IMG/VR virus record: IMGVR_UViG_3300046532_001584
Location: 1 to 50,786 of that record
Source of the DNA: a virus
Reading direction: 5' to 3' (one strand)
DNA length: 50,786 nucleotides
Each line of letters begins with the position of its first letter. Within the stretch, counting starts at the first letter, position 1. The notes beneath the pieces are model-generated. The model ran no database searches and was not told where the DNA came from. It worked only from the letters and a program-made list of their open reading frames with translations. Below are positions 1 to 8,774 of the stretch, one piece after another. Position numbers and translations under genes: made by a program.

Positions 1-2
1 CT

Positions 3-344
3 GACTCTAATTTGAAGATGCAACTTGAAGCTGTAAATGAAAAGATTGGATATAAGTTTGAAGACATTAATAGAGAAGTTATTCAACTCAATAAAATATT
101 ATCTATGGTTGAAGCCACAACAATGACTCTTGAAAAGAATTCATTTAACAATGTCACTATGATACAATTCCAAGGATTGCAAGAATTAATCTATCAACAA
201 AAAGACGCGCTTATGACTTTAAAGACTGATAATATGATGGACAATCCTTCAATGGAAATGCCTCCAATATTTTATGAGTTACAACATAGATTATTTGAAT
301 TGGAAAGGAGAGTGGACGAGTACCACTCAGGCAATTGGAATTAA
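3..344 (+). CDS. Hypothetical coiled-coil protein, 5' end outside window
   Basis: The reading frame is open to the left edge of the window, so the true start is probably upstream; the first in-window candidates are TTG at 12 and ATG at 18. The visible ~110 residues are rich in Glu, Lys, Leu and Met with heptad-like spacing and end in an acidic, coiled-coil-like stretch (LFELERRVDEY). No enzymatic motif is seen and no family is recognised. It overlaps the next small gene by 10 nt, as in a translationally coupled pair. Confidence 0.55.
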   Translation, partial: DSNLKMQLEAVNEKIGYKFEDINREVIQLNKILSMVEATTMTLEKNSFNNVTMIQFQGLQELIYQQKDALMTLKTDNMMDNPSMEMPPIFYELQHRLFELERRVDEYHSGNWN

Positions 345-529
345 AAGGTATACCTCCTCACACAGATTTCCCATGTAGTTGTGGTCGTTCACCTATTGGT
401 AGATGCGTAGGTTGGCATAAGTATACAGAAGAAAGATATATGGAAGTCGTAGAAGAATATAATGCTATGCCAGAATCTCAAAGAGTAGGTTGGTTATCCC
501 CTAAAGCTATTGATGGGTTTGGTGAATGA
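335..529 (+). CDS. Small Cys-containing hypothetical protein
   Basis: A 64-residue frame starting at TTG 335 inside the end of the preceding gene. It contains CSCGRSPIGRCVGWH near residues 14-28, three Cys and a His that could bind a metal, though the spacing matches no family I can name. Its stop (TGA) overlaps the ATG of the next small frame (ATGA), which supports it as one of a run of coupled small genes. Function unknown. Confidence 0.5.
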   Translation: MELKGIPPHTDFPCSCGRSPIGRCVGWHKYTEERYMEVVEEYNAMPESQRVGWLSPKAIDGFGE

Positions 530-699
530 GATTTATTAATAATTTTAATAAAGATTCTGAATGGTCTAACGGTCGTGTATATAAAGGTGACGATTGGTTA
601 GGTAAATTTCAAGGTAAGAACTTAGACCGCCGAGTAAATCGTAATAACATCTTTCTTTCCCTTTACCGTTATATCACCAATCTTTTTAGAAGGCATTGA
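526..699 (+). CDS. Small basic hypothetical protein overlapping cyclase 3' end
   Basis: A 57-codon frame begins at ATG 526, overlapping the previous stop as ATGA. It encodes a hydrophilic protein with N-terminal MRFINNFNKDSEW, a segment KGDDWLGKFQGKNLDRR and a basic C-terminus. It runs 78 bp into the convergent adenylate cyclase gene, which is unusual; the overlapping part could be non-functional read-through. The coupled start argues for it, and the lack of a recognisable family keeps confidence low. Confidence 0.35.
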   Translation: MRFINNFNKDSEWSNGRVYKGDDWLGKFQGKNLDRRVNRNNIFLSLYRYITNLFRRH

Positions 700-2463
700 T
701 GCTGGTAATTGTTCCATTGTCATAGAAGAATATATTGTTGGATGTAATTTATAATCTCCCCTACCTGCTGTTGCTTCTAGTCTTGCTGCTAGATTAACTG
801 CATCACCTATCACACTAAAATCAAATCGTGTAGTAGATCCCATGTTACCGATAATTGCTGTACCTGTATTCACACCGGTACCAACATTAATATCAGGTAA
901 ACCTCTTTCTTTATATAGAGCTTTTAGTTCTAATGTCTTTGCTTCTATTTCGATTGCAGACTTCACTGCCATCTCAGCATGATTAGGCATATCAATAGGT
1001 GCATTATATACTGCCATGATACAGTCACCCATAAACTTATCAACCATACCACCATTTGCTAATATAATATTAGTCATATGATCTAAGAACTCATTTACTA
1101 ATACGACTAACCCTTCAGGGTCATCCTTGTTCTTGTAGAATTCACTAATAGGTGTGAACCCTATAATGTCCATGAATAAGAATGACATCTCTTTCCTTTC
1201 GCCACCTAACTTAAGTAACTCAGGATTCTTTTGTAATGCTTTGACTTGACGAGGATCTAAGTAATGTTCAAACTGTTTCTTAATCTGTTGCTTAGCCCTG
1301 AACTCTACTATGAATCTACCGAACGTTGCAGTTAAACCTACTAATAATAAAGTAGCCATTGCCATTGTAACGTCTATAAGGTATAGATATTCAGTCCAAG
1401 CATAGTACGATCCATATAGGAGACCTGATGCTCCTGATGTAAACATGAGGCCAATAATCCAATAAGGAGCAAACCTACATAAGACTACTATAGAAAGACC
1501 TAATATAATGGTTGTTAATAGCTCGGCTGTTGTTGCCCACCAAGGCCTTTGTATAACATCCCCATCTAATAACGTTTGGAGTGATACTGCAGCTGGCATA
1601 AAATTAAACTGAGGACCTGTAGGAGAAGCTATGATACCACCGATACGTGATGTCATACTTCCTATAATAACTTTTTTACCTGCTAAGGAAGATAGATCAT
1701 CACTTGCTGCAGATACTATATCGAATTCTTTATTCCATCGTAACCATATTTGTGCATTCGCATCAGGTTTAATTATAGGGAAACCTTTTACCCTCACTGC
1801 TATTATACCACCTTCATTTACTTTAACTGCTGCACTTGGGATTCCTTTCTCAACCCTCATTACTTCTATTGCCATTGAAGGATATACATCATCGCCGATA
1901 GCCATGAATAGTGGTAATCTTCTTACAACACCATCAATTTCTGGTACGGTATTTAATACACCAACACCAGCAGCATTTAATCCTAATAAAGGAATAGGGC
2001 CTAACATACCTTTCCAAGTATATAACCAAGGCAATGGATCACCTATCTTTGCTATACCTCTTGGTACTGGATTCTTTGATTCTGGTAATTGAGTAGAACC
2101 AACCTGAGCAATGATAACACCTTGAGCTCCAGCCAAAGCTTCAGCCAAAGCCATATCACCGCCTAATCTATCCTCTTCAGTCATTATTATAGGGATAATT
2201 ATCTCATAAGCTCCTGCTTCACGTAAATTCCATACTAAATTAGCTATTATTTCTCTTGACCAAGGCCACTGTCCATAGGTTTCCATGGCTTGCTCATCTA
2301 TAGCAAGTATACCTATGTCATTTGAATGGACCATTGGGTCAGTTTGCATGATTAAATCAAACTGTTTGAGTCTTGCTATCTCTCCTATCTCAGTATCACT
2401 ATAATGAACATAACCCATTAGGAGTGCTATGATTAGTGGGACGATAAAAGTTAGTCTAGACAT
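622..2463 (-). CDS. CHASE2-domain membrane adenylate cyclase (class III)
   Basis: Predicted to make cAMP from ATP. With the start at 2463 it has 613 residues: one TM segment (3-20), a CHASE2-type sensor region (about 30-300, with RLKQFDL, DIGILAIDEQ and GVVRRLPL blocks), three TM segments (about 313-379), then a class III cyclase domain (about 425-610). Catalytic residues are present: metal-binding D432 (FMDIIGFT) and D480 (FMGD), adenine-selecting K476 with S550 in the position usually Thr or Asp, and transition-state N557 and R561 (NLAARLE). The K/S pairing favours ATP over GTP. The frame is open to 2529, but ATG 2463 avoids most of the overlap with the divergent gene and lies 5 nt from a TATAAATA. 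It is the only convincing minus-strand gene. Phage cyclases are rare; the target of the cAMP is unknown. Confidence 0.93.
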   Translation of the reverse strand: MSRLTFIVPLIIALLMGYVHYSDTEIGEIARLKQFDLIMQTDPMVHSNDIGILAIDEQAMETYGQWPWSREIIANLVWNLREAGAYEIIIPIIMTEEDRLGGDMALAEALAGAQGVIIAQVGSTQLPESKNPVPRGIAKIGDPLPWLYTWKGMLGPIPLLGLNAAGVGVLNTVPEIDGVVRRLPLFMAIGDDVYPSMAIEVMRVEKGIPSAAVKVNEGGIIAVRVKGFPIIKPDANAQIWLRWNKEFDIVSAASDDLSSLAGKKVIIGSMTSRIGGIIASPTGPQFNFMPAAVSLQTLLDGDVIQRPWWATTAELLTTIILGLSIVVLCRFAPYWIIGLMFTSGASGLLYGSYYAWTEYLYLIDVTMAMATLLLVGLTATFGRFIVEFRAKQQIKKQFEHYLDPRQVKALQKNPELLKLGGERKEMSFLFMDIIGFTPISEFYKNKDDPEGLVVLVNEFLDHMTNIILANGGMVDKFMGDCIMAVYNAPIDMPNHAEMAVKSAIEIEAKTLELKALYKERGLPDINVGTGVNTGTAIIGNMGSTTRFDFSVIGDAVNLAARLEATAGRGDYKLHPTIYSSMTMEQLPASMPSKKIGDITVKGKKDVITIYSAV

Positions 2464-2468
2464 AGGTT

Positions 2469-2476
2469 TATTTATA
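2469..2476 (-). promoter_or_regulatory. T4-type late promoter word for the cyclase
   Basis: Read on the minus strand this is TATAAATA, the T4 late consensus bound by gp55. It ends 5 nt before the preferred cyclase ATG, so transcription would begin at the start codon. It overlaps the plus-strand late word at 2473-2480 through a shared palindromic core. Confidence 0.6.
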
Positions 2477-2480
2477 AATA
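2473..2480 (+). promoter_or_regulatory. T4-type late promoter word for the curli operon
   Basis: TATAAATA lies 30 nt before the ATG at 2511, the first gene of the plus-strand accessory operon. No other promoter-like sequence was recognised before CsgF, CsgG and the curlins, so this is the best candidate for driving them late in infection. Confidence 0.65.
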
Positions 2481-2510
2481 TACACATGGCTATATTGAAA
2501 GGATTTTGAC

Positions 2511-2792
2511 ATGGAAGATTATTTAACACTGGTTGCTGACTTAGGATTCCCTATTGTTGGCGCAGGAGCGGCGGGTTACTTTGTTTATCTAACACTGAAC
2601 TTTATATTAGATGGCGTATTAGATGACATTAAACAACAAAGGATGTTTGCTCAAGCTTTAGATAATAGAGTGAAGACAATGAATAGTGAATTGATACGAA
2701 TAGATGTAAAAATGTGTCAAGCTTTTGGAATAAGACCTGATGTTGATCGGATAGCACGAGCAGATGGTAAGACTGATGCTAGGAGAGATTAA
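2511..2792 (+). CDS. Small membrane protein, UviB/holin-like, copy 1
   Basis: A 93-residue protein with an N-terminal hydrophobic segment (residues 8-35, with LGFPIVGAGAAGYFVY) followed by an amphipathic, charged tail (VKTMNSELIRIDVKM). This layout resembles the small BhlA/UviB-type holin-like proteins. The next gene has the same layout (DYGFPIIAAAAMGYFIY, then a similar tail) and looks like a tandem paralogue. Stop and next start overlap (TAATGG). It could be a holin, an antiholin or a curli accessory membrane protein; the sequence does not decide. Confidence 0.7.
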   Translation: MEDYLTLVADLGFPIVGAGAAGYFVYLTLNFILDGVLDDIKQQRMFAQALDNRVKTMNSELIRIDVKMCQAFGIRPDVDRIARADGKTDARRD

Positions 2793-3106
2793 TGGATGAT
2801 TTAACAGTAGGTAATAGTTTAAATATAGGACAAATAGTTGCTGACTATGGTTTTCCAATCATTGCCGCAGCGGCTATGGGTTATTTCATATACTTTATAT
2901 GGACATGGGTATCTACAAAAGTAGATCCAGTTATAGGGGATAGTCACATGACCCTAATCGCTTTAATTGATAGAGTGAGAATGTTAGACAATGATCTAAT
3001 TAGATTGAATGCTAAATTAGATATGATATTACAGGAGAAGGAAAGGAATGAAGCAGCTAGGGATAATATTACTGTTAATCACATCGATCCAGGCAAGCGC
3101 AAGTAG
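2792..3106 (+). CDS. Small membrane protein, UviB/holin-like, copy 2
   Basis: A 104-residue protein with one strong TM segment (about residues 18-40) then a helical charged region (IDRVRMLDNDLIRLNAKLDMIL). It shares the LI-R-x-[DN]-x-K-[LM] tail and the GFPI..A motif with the preceding protein, suggesting a gene duplication. Its last 59 bp are shared with csgF in another frame. If the pair forms hetero-oligomers in the inner membrane they might time lysis or assist secretion; this is inference. Confidence 0.68.
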   Translation: MDDLTVGNSLNIGQIVADYGFPIIAAAAMGYFIYFIWTWVSTKVDPVIGDSHMTLIALIDRVRMLDNDLIRLNAKLDMILQEKERNEAARDNITVNHIDPGKRK

Positions 3107-3527
3107 CTTAAGCTTTGGGTTTGGTAATCCTTCTTTTAGTGGGAATGGCTTCTCTACACATGCGTTATCTATAAGTCAGTTAGAATATAATCGTTCTACT
3201 GATATTGAAAAGGCAAAGAAATCTGCTGAAGCGAAAGCGATACGTGATGAAGAGAATACAATCGTAAATAAGTTTATTACGAATGTTGAGTCAAGAATTT
3301 ATGCAACACTATCTAAACAGTTAGTGGAGAACATGTTTGGTATATGTAGTGCTGAGGAAGTAGAAGCAAGTACATGTACGGTCACAACAAGTGGCACAGC
3401 AACATATATGGGAGCGACAATGGTTTGGGCAAGAGATGATACGAATAATACTATCACTCTACAAATTACGCAGCCTGATGGAACGACAACGGAAATTATT
3501 GTACCAATTAAAGGATTTGGATTTTAA
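3048..3527 (+). CDS. csgF: CsgF-like curli assembly factor
   Basis: The protein has a signal peptide (about residues 1-19, ending ASA) and a mature N-terminus LSFGFGNPSFSGNGF, which matches the CsgF pattern of F-x-F-x-NP-x-F-x-G-x-N. In E. coli the N-terminus of CsgF inserts into the CsgG pore and positions the nucleator outside the outer membrane. The C-terminal third is a beta-rich stretch (ITLQITQPDGTTTEIIV) as in the family. Length 159 versus about 138 in E. coli. The ATG is preceded by a purine-rich ribosome site (AGGAGAAGGAAAGGA). C100 and C110 form a possible disulfide absent from the E. coli protein. CsgG lies three genes downstream, which strongly supports the call. Confidence 0.88.
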   Translation: MKQLGIILLLITSIQASASSLSFGFGNPSFSGNGFSTHALSISQLEYNRSTDIEKAKKSAEAKAIRDEENTIVNKFITNVESRIYATLSKQLVENMFGICSAEEVEASTCTVTTSGTATYMGATMVWARDDTNNTITLQITQPDGTTTEIIVPIKGFGF

Positions 3528-3628
3528 TGAATAATAAATGGATATGGATAGGTCTTGGACTAGCGATACTAGTTACCCTAATGATTTGGGGTGTTAGTGT
3601 AACTATGTGTCAGGAAGCTGTCTGCTAA
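3527..3628 (+). CDS. 33-residue single-pass membrane peptide
   Basis: ATG 3527 overlaps the csgF stop (TAATGA) and the frame ends in TAATG, overlapping the next start. The peptide is one TM helix (IWIGLGLAILVTLMIWGVSV) with a short tail containing two Cys (MCQEAVC). Its perfect coupling on both sides argues for translation. It could act as a small lysis or secretion accessory peptide; no family recognised. Confidence 0.6.
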   Translation: MNNKWIWIGLGLAILVTLMIWGVSVTMCQEAVC

Positions 3629-3918
3629 TGACTGAAGTAGAAAGAAGTACTATGACATGGCGATGGGCTGCCTTGTCTATATATCTTCTCATTTGCTTTT
3701 ACGACTTTTTGTTCGTACCTGTGTGGTACGGGCTTAATAGACCAGACATTGCACAGTTCATGGAGATAATAGAATCTACAGAACATGTGTTAGTGCAAAT
3801 GGAATTGATGACTAAACTTACAGGTCAACATTCTCCATTTACTTTAATGGGTGGTGGATTATTTCACTTGGCGTTTGGTGCAATTTTAACAGGTAGTGCA
3901 GTAGGGATGGGAAAATAA
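3628..3918 (+). CDS. Small two-TM membrane protein, holin-like
   Basis: The start at ATG 3628 is chosen because it overlaps the preceding stop (TAATG); an in-frame GTG at 3607 is less likely. It is a 96-residue protein with a TM helix at about residues 13-32 (RWAALSIYLLICFYDFLFVP) and a second hydrophobic, Gly-rich segment near the C-terminus (LFHLAFGAILTGSAVGM). The loop between them is acidic. The layout is that of a small phage holin, and it sits directly before csgG; either a lysis or a secretion role is possible. Confidence 0.62.
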   Translation: MTEVERSTMTWRWAALSIYLLICFYDFLFVPVWYGLNRPDIAQFMEIIESTEHVLVQMELMTKLTGQHSPFTLMGGGLFHLAFGAILTGSAVGMGK

Positions 3919-3919
3919 T

Positions 3920-4717
3920 ATGAACGAATTACAATTAACATTACTAACATTATTATTAGCTTGCTTGGCAGGATGTTCAACCATAGGTAAAGAGGTAAGC
4001 TATGAACCACCAGCTAATTCACCTAATCCGATGCAAATAGCATTAGATAATGTGCCTAGCTTAGATGGTCCACCTATTACTGTAGCAGTATATAACTTTA
4101 CTGATTATACAGGACAGCGTAAGTCTGTGGAGAATGGATCAAGCTTGAGCTCTGCTGTTACTCAAGGGTCACAGGTGTGGGTGATTAAAGCTTTACAAGA
4201 TGTTGGTAAAGGTACATGGTTTCAAGTAGTAGAGAGAAATGCATTAGACAATGTAATAAAAGAAAGACAATTAATACGTAACACAAGAGAATTGCATGGT
4301 GACGAAGATACATTAAAGCCAATGCTATTCGCGGGTCTTATAATTGAAGGAGGCATTGTTGGATATGATGCAGACATTATAAGTGGCGGAACAGGTGCAA
4401 GACTATTGGGTCTGGGTGCACAAACAGAATATCGAATGGACACTATCACCGTATCAATGCGAGTGATCTTAGTTCAGACGGGAGAGGTTCTATTAAGTAT
4501 AGCAACAGAAAAGACTATTGCAAGTACTAGAACCGGCGCAAGCATGTTTAAATTCCTGGACATGGGTACGAAAGCGTTAGAGGTAGAGACAGGAAAGGGG
4601 TTCAATGAACCGATAAATTATGCAACGCGCGCAGCGATTGAACAAGGAGTAATTGAAGTAATTTACCAAGGCGCCAATAAAGGTCTTTGGGGTTTTAAAG
4701 GAGTAGCAAATGAATAA
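3920..4717 (+). CDS. csgG: CsgG-like curli secretion channel lipoprotein
   Basis: In bacteria CsgG is a nonameric outer-membrane lipoprotein pore that exports curlin subunits (type VIII secretion). This copy has a lipobox L16-A17-G18-C19 and then the CsgG core: ITVAVYNFTDYTGQRK, FQVVERNALDNVIKERQL (the conserved V-x-R-x-x-L-x-x-x-x-x-E-R stretch), a central region of strands typical of the barrel, and DTITVSMRVILVQTGEVL. Length 265 versus 277 in E. coli. It overlaps the first curlin gene by 8 nt. No CsgE is visible nearby. All parts needed for a pore seem present. Confidence 0.94.
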   Translation: MNELQLTLLTLLLACLAGCSTIGKEVSYEPPANSPNPMQIALDNVPSLDGPPITVAVYNFTDYTGQRKSVENGSSLSSAVTQGSQVWVIKALQDVGKGTWFQVVERNALDNVIKERQLIRNTRELHGDEDTLKPMLFAGLIIEGGIVGYDADIISGGTGARLLGLGAQTEYRMDTITVSMRVILVQTGEVLLSIATEKTIASTRTGASMFKFLDMGTKALEVETGKGFNEPINYATRAAIEQGVIEVIYQGANKGLWGFKGVANE

Positions 4718-5435
4718 GAAGTTCATGGGAAATTTCTCTTTATTTATGATAATGATGTCAGCGTTTGTTGGTGTATTCGCTAACGACATATATATTACAC
4801 AGTCTGGTGTGACACTAGATTTGGCTGTAACTCAAGATGGTGATAATAACGTGATGGGTACGTCTGGCGCGCGGGTAACAGTAACGGGTGCTAATGCCAC
4901 CTGGACAGTTTCACAAGTTGGTGATTCAAACATAATATCTGCCACAATATTGGGTGCCACTTATACTGGTACATGGGCAGTAACAGGTAGTGCGAATGAT
5001 ATTGCATTCCTATGTTCGTCAGGTGGTACAGGAAAGTGTGAGTCAGTAGATGTTGATATTGTTATTCAAGGTGGTAACACAGATATGGATATTACAATTG
5101 GTGCGAATGCAGTTTCAACTAATACAGATATCACAGCAACTGTTACTGGTAACCACAACACGGTGGATATCGATATGGATGGTTTACAAGGAGCTTCTAC
5201 TACTACAGTAGTTACACTTAATAACTCAGGTGCTGGTACAGCGACAGCGAGTGATAACAACATTGACTTTGATTATCTTAAGTCAGGTGCTGGTGATTCT
5301 GTTGGACATAAATTAAATTATGTGCATACAGGTTCTGGTGAAGTTGATATTATACAAACAGGAACAAATGACAATATTATTGATGCTATTATTACAAGTA
5401 CTGGTGCAGATGTGGACATTACTCAAACGGACTAG
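4710..5435 (+). CDS. Curlin-repeat protein 1 (CsgA/CsgB-like)
   Basis: After a signal peptide (about 1-24, ending FANDI) come repeated strand-turn-strand units with the curlin pattern Q-x-G-x-x-N: VTQDGDNN, VSQVGDSN, VIQGGNTD, TVTGNHNTV, IIQTGTNDN, and a terminal DITQTD. Curlins stack these units into an extracellular amyloid. 241 residues versus about 151 for E. coli CsgA. C102 and C110 (CSSGGTGKC) may form a disulfide loop, unlike E. coli CsgA. The frame follows csgG with an 8-nt overlap and shares its last 26 nt with the FecR-domain gene. Whether it is the major subunit or the nucleator cannot be told. Confidence 0.88.
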   Translation: MNKKFMGNFSLFMIMMSAFVGVFANDIYITQSGVTLDLAVTQDGDNNVMGTSGARVTVTGANATWTVSQVGDSNIISATILGATYTGTWAVTGSANDIAFLCSSGGTGKCESVDVDIVIQGGNTDMDITIGANAVSTNTDITATVTGNHNTVDIDMDGLQGASTTTVVTLNNSGAGTATASDNNIDFDYLKSGAGDSVGHKLNYVHTGSGEVDIIQTGTNDNIIDAIITSTGADVDITQTD

Positions 5436-6439
5436 CCTATTATTATTCATAGCTATACAGGCACAAGCAAATATTGGTTCGGTAACCGATTTTACCGGTT
5501 CCGCAGCTATAGAAAGAGATGAAGGCTTTGAGGTATATGATGTAGAGAAAGACCTAGGTGTAGAGATGATGGATGTTGTCGCTACAGCAATGGGTAAAGT
5601 AAGAATAGAGTTTTTAGATGAGACTCTAGTAGATGTGACTGAACATAGTCGATTGATCATAGATGATTTCGTCTATGATCCTGAGTCAGGCGAGGGAGCA
5701 TTAGGTTTAAAGGCGAGTCTTGGTACGATAAGATACGCCTCGGGTAAGATCGCTAAGAACAGCAGACAGAATGTTGTGATTACGACACCGAGTGCAGTGA
5801 TTGGTGTGAACGGTACAGATTTTGCCATGATTGTAAATGAGATTGGTGGATCCATGATTACACTGTTGCCATCATGTGACAGCAGTGGTTTATGTGTTGT
5901 AGGTGAGATATCAGTTACTACAGATATGGGTTATGTTATAATGACCCAGGCATTTGAAACAACATATGCAGATAGTGCTGGGGTAAGACCTAGTAAACCA
6001 GTTATATTAGATTTAGATGAGGAGATGATGACTAATCTCTTGATCATACGGGAAGTAGAAGAGGTAGATCCAGATGGAGCATTGGCAGATGCGGCCGCAA
6101 AGAAGAAATTAAGTGATATACTCGGTGTAGATTTCTTAAGTACAGATGCTTTATTAGCAGATGTTTTAGATGAAGATAAAGAAGAAAGATGGAGAACAGC
6201 GTTAGATGATAACAGATTCTTCTTTGGTGATTTACTTGGAGATATATTAGAACAATTAAATTTAGCTTTGGCAAAACAGTTACAAGCTGATTTTGATAAA
6301 AGCAGAAGAGCATCGCAACAGGGAGAGGGATACGATGAAATTACAGGTACACGACTTAGTATTGAAGACGGTAAGTGGACATTGTCAAGAAGAGACATGG
6401 AAACAGATCAGTACTGGAGCTTGGAGTTAGATCAGAATA

Positions 6440-7577
<1,138 letters not shown>

Positions 7578-7578
7578 A

Positions 7579-7839
7579 ATGTTTGAAAATACCTTATGGA
7601 TTTATACAAGTATAGCTGGAGCTATGTTGGGTGCAGCATCATTATTTTATTTTAAAGATACACGTGTAGGTCTATGGGCCTATGGAAAATTTGATAGCGT
7701 ATTAGATTATTTCAGAGACAAGTATGGATGGACATGGTTGAACCAAGATCCAGATGCTTGGATGAAAGTTAACCCGCAAATCTCACGTAAATTACAAGAG
7801 TTAGAAGTGAGAGTTGCTGATTTAGAGGAGAAAACGTAA
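7579..7839 (+). CDS. Small membrane-anchored coiled-coil protein
   Basis: An 86-residue protein: N-terminal TM helix (about residues 6-25, YTSIAGAMLGAASLFYF), a Trp- and Tyr-rich middle (YFRDKYGWTWLNQDPDAW) and a C-terminal heptad stretch (LQELEVRVADLEEK). No family recognised. Stop and the next start overlap (TAATGG), placing it in the same operon as the ferredoxin and lipase. Confidence 0.65.
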   Translation: MFENTLWIYTSIAGAMLGAASLFYFKDTRVGLWAYGKFDSVLDYFRDKYGWTWLNQDPDAWMKVNPQISRKLQELEVRVADLEEKT

Positions 7840-7970
7840 TGGGAAGCAATTTAGGTTTAGTAGGAATGGGATTAGTTGCTATATTTGCAACAGGATTAAT
7901 AAAAATTGTAGCGATCGCTGCAATAGTTTGGGGTGGATATAAAGCTTATAAAGATTGGGGAGCGCAGTAA
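7839..7970 (+). CDS. 43-residue membrane peptide
   Basis: The frame starts at ATG 7839 in the previous stop and ends at TAA 7970, which overlaps the lipase ATG. It is almost entirely hydrophobic (GLVGMGLVAIFATGLI, then IVAIAAIVWGGY) with a short polar tail KAYKDWGAQ. Perfect coupling on both sides supports it being translated. It may be a small holin or anchor; function unknown. Confidence 0.6.
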   Translation: MGSNLGLVGMGLVAIFATGLIKIVAIAAIVWGGYKAYKDWGAQ

Positions 7971-8740
7971 TGAAAGCAATTATAACTATGGATATAAAAG
8001 AACAAAGCTTATTATTTGCTAGGCTTGCAGCTGATTCATACGGTGAAGAAAAGACTGTTAAAAAAATTGTTAAAGAATACGGATTCACTAAATGTAAATT
8101 CTATGACAATGGTGGAGCTCAAGCATTTAGATTTGAATCTCCTACAGATGTTGTTGTAGCTTGTCGTGGTACACAGCCTACGGAATTCAATGATCTTAAA
8201 GCAGATCTTAAAGCATTCCCAGTAAAATCAGAAACAGTTAGTAGAGTACATAGAGGATTTAAGAATGAAGTGGATGAGCTTTGGCCTATGGTTTTACCAG
8301 ATATAGAAGGTGTTACTAAGAATCTATGGTTCTGTGGTCATAGCCTTGGAGCTGCAATGGCTACAATTATGGCATCTAGATGTGCACATAATTGGGATTT
8401 AACTGATCCAAGATGTTTATTTACTTATGGTTCACCAAGAGTTGGTTGGCCTGACTATGTTAGTGCATTAAAGATATGTCATTATAGATGGCAGAATAAT
8501 AATGATATCGTAACAAGAGTTCCTTTAAAGATTATGGGTTATAGACATGACGGTACGTTAATGTATATTAGTCATGATGGAACCATTTATCATAATGATA
8601 TGAATTTATGGGATAAGTTTACAGATCGTATGAAAGGTATGTGGGGCGGCATTAAAAAGGGTAAAGTTGATAATTTCTCTGATCATGCTATGGCTGAATA
8701 TATTCCACATATAGAAACATGGAAAGAAAGAGATGTATAA
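7970..8740 (+). CDS. Class 3 lipase (alpha/beta hydrolase)
   Basis: ATG 7970 is chosen because it overlaps the preceding stop. The 256-residue protein has the lipase 3 nucleophile elbow FCGHSLGAAMA (Ser125), the following FTYGSPRVGW strand, an Asp at 179 in NNNDIVTRVP and a His at 239 in FSDHAMAEY, giving a plausible Ser-Asp-His triad. The RGTQPTEFNDL block near 66-76 fits the oxyanion region. No signal peptide is visible, so a cytoplasmic or lysis-released enzyme is likely. The substrate is probably a phospholipid or acylglycerol. It ends the accessory operon just before a late promoter word. Confidence 0.9.
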   Translation: MKAIITMDIKEQSLLFARLAADSYGEEKTVKKIVKEYGFTKCKFYDNGGAQAFRFESPTDVVVACRGTQPTEFNDLKADLKAFPVKSETVSRVHRGFKNEVDELWPMVLPDIEGVTKNLWFCGHSLGAAMATIMASRCAHNWDLTDPRCLFTYGSPRVGWPDYVSALKICHYRWQNNNDIVTRVPLKIMGYRHDGTLMYISHDGTIYHNDMNLWDKFTDRMKGMWGGIKKGKVDNFSDHAMAEYIPHIETWKERDV

Positions 8741-8743
8741 ATA
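8736..8743 (+). promoter_or_regulatory. T4-type late promoter word
   Basis: TATAAATA overlaps the lipase stop and lies 31 nt before the ATG at 8775. It probably starts transcription of the small structural genes that lead into the virion block. Confidence 0.6.
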
Positions 8744-8774
8744 TATACAAGTTAAAGATATCGCGGAGATATAA

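Noticed and set aside
1631-2092. Plus-strand frame of 153 codons inside the cyclase gene
   Set aside because: It is antisense to the conserved CHASE2 part, has no ribosome site and a composition (Pro, Thr, Ile) typical of a shadow frame.
5931-6398. Minus-strand frame of 155 codons opposite the FecR-domain gene
   Set aside because: Ser/Leu-rich shadow of an acidic protein gene; no promoter, ribosome site or recognisable motif.
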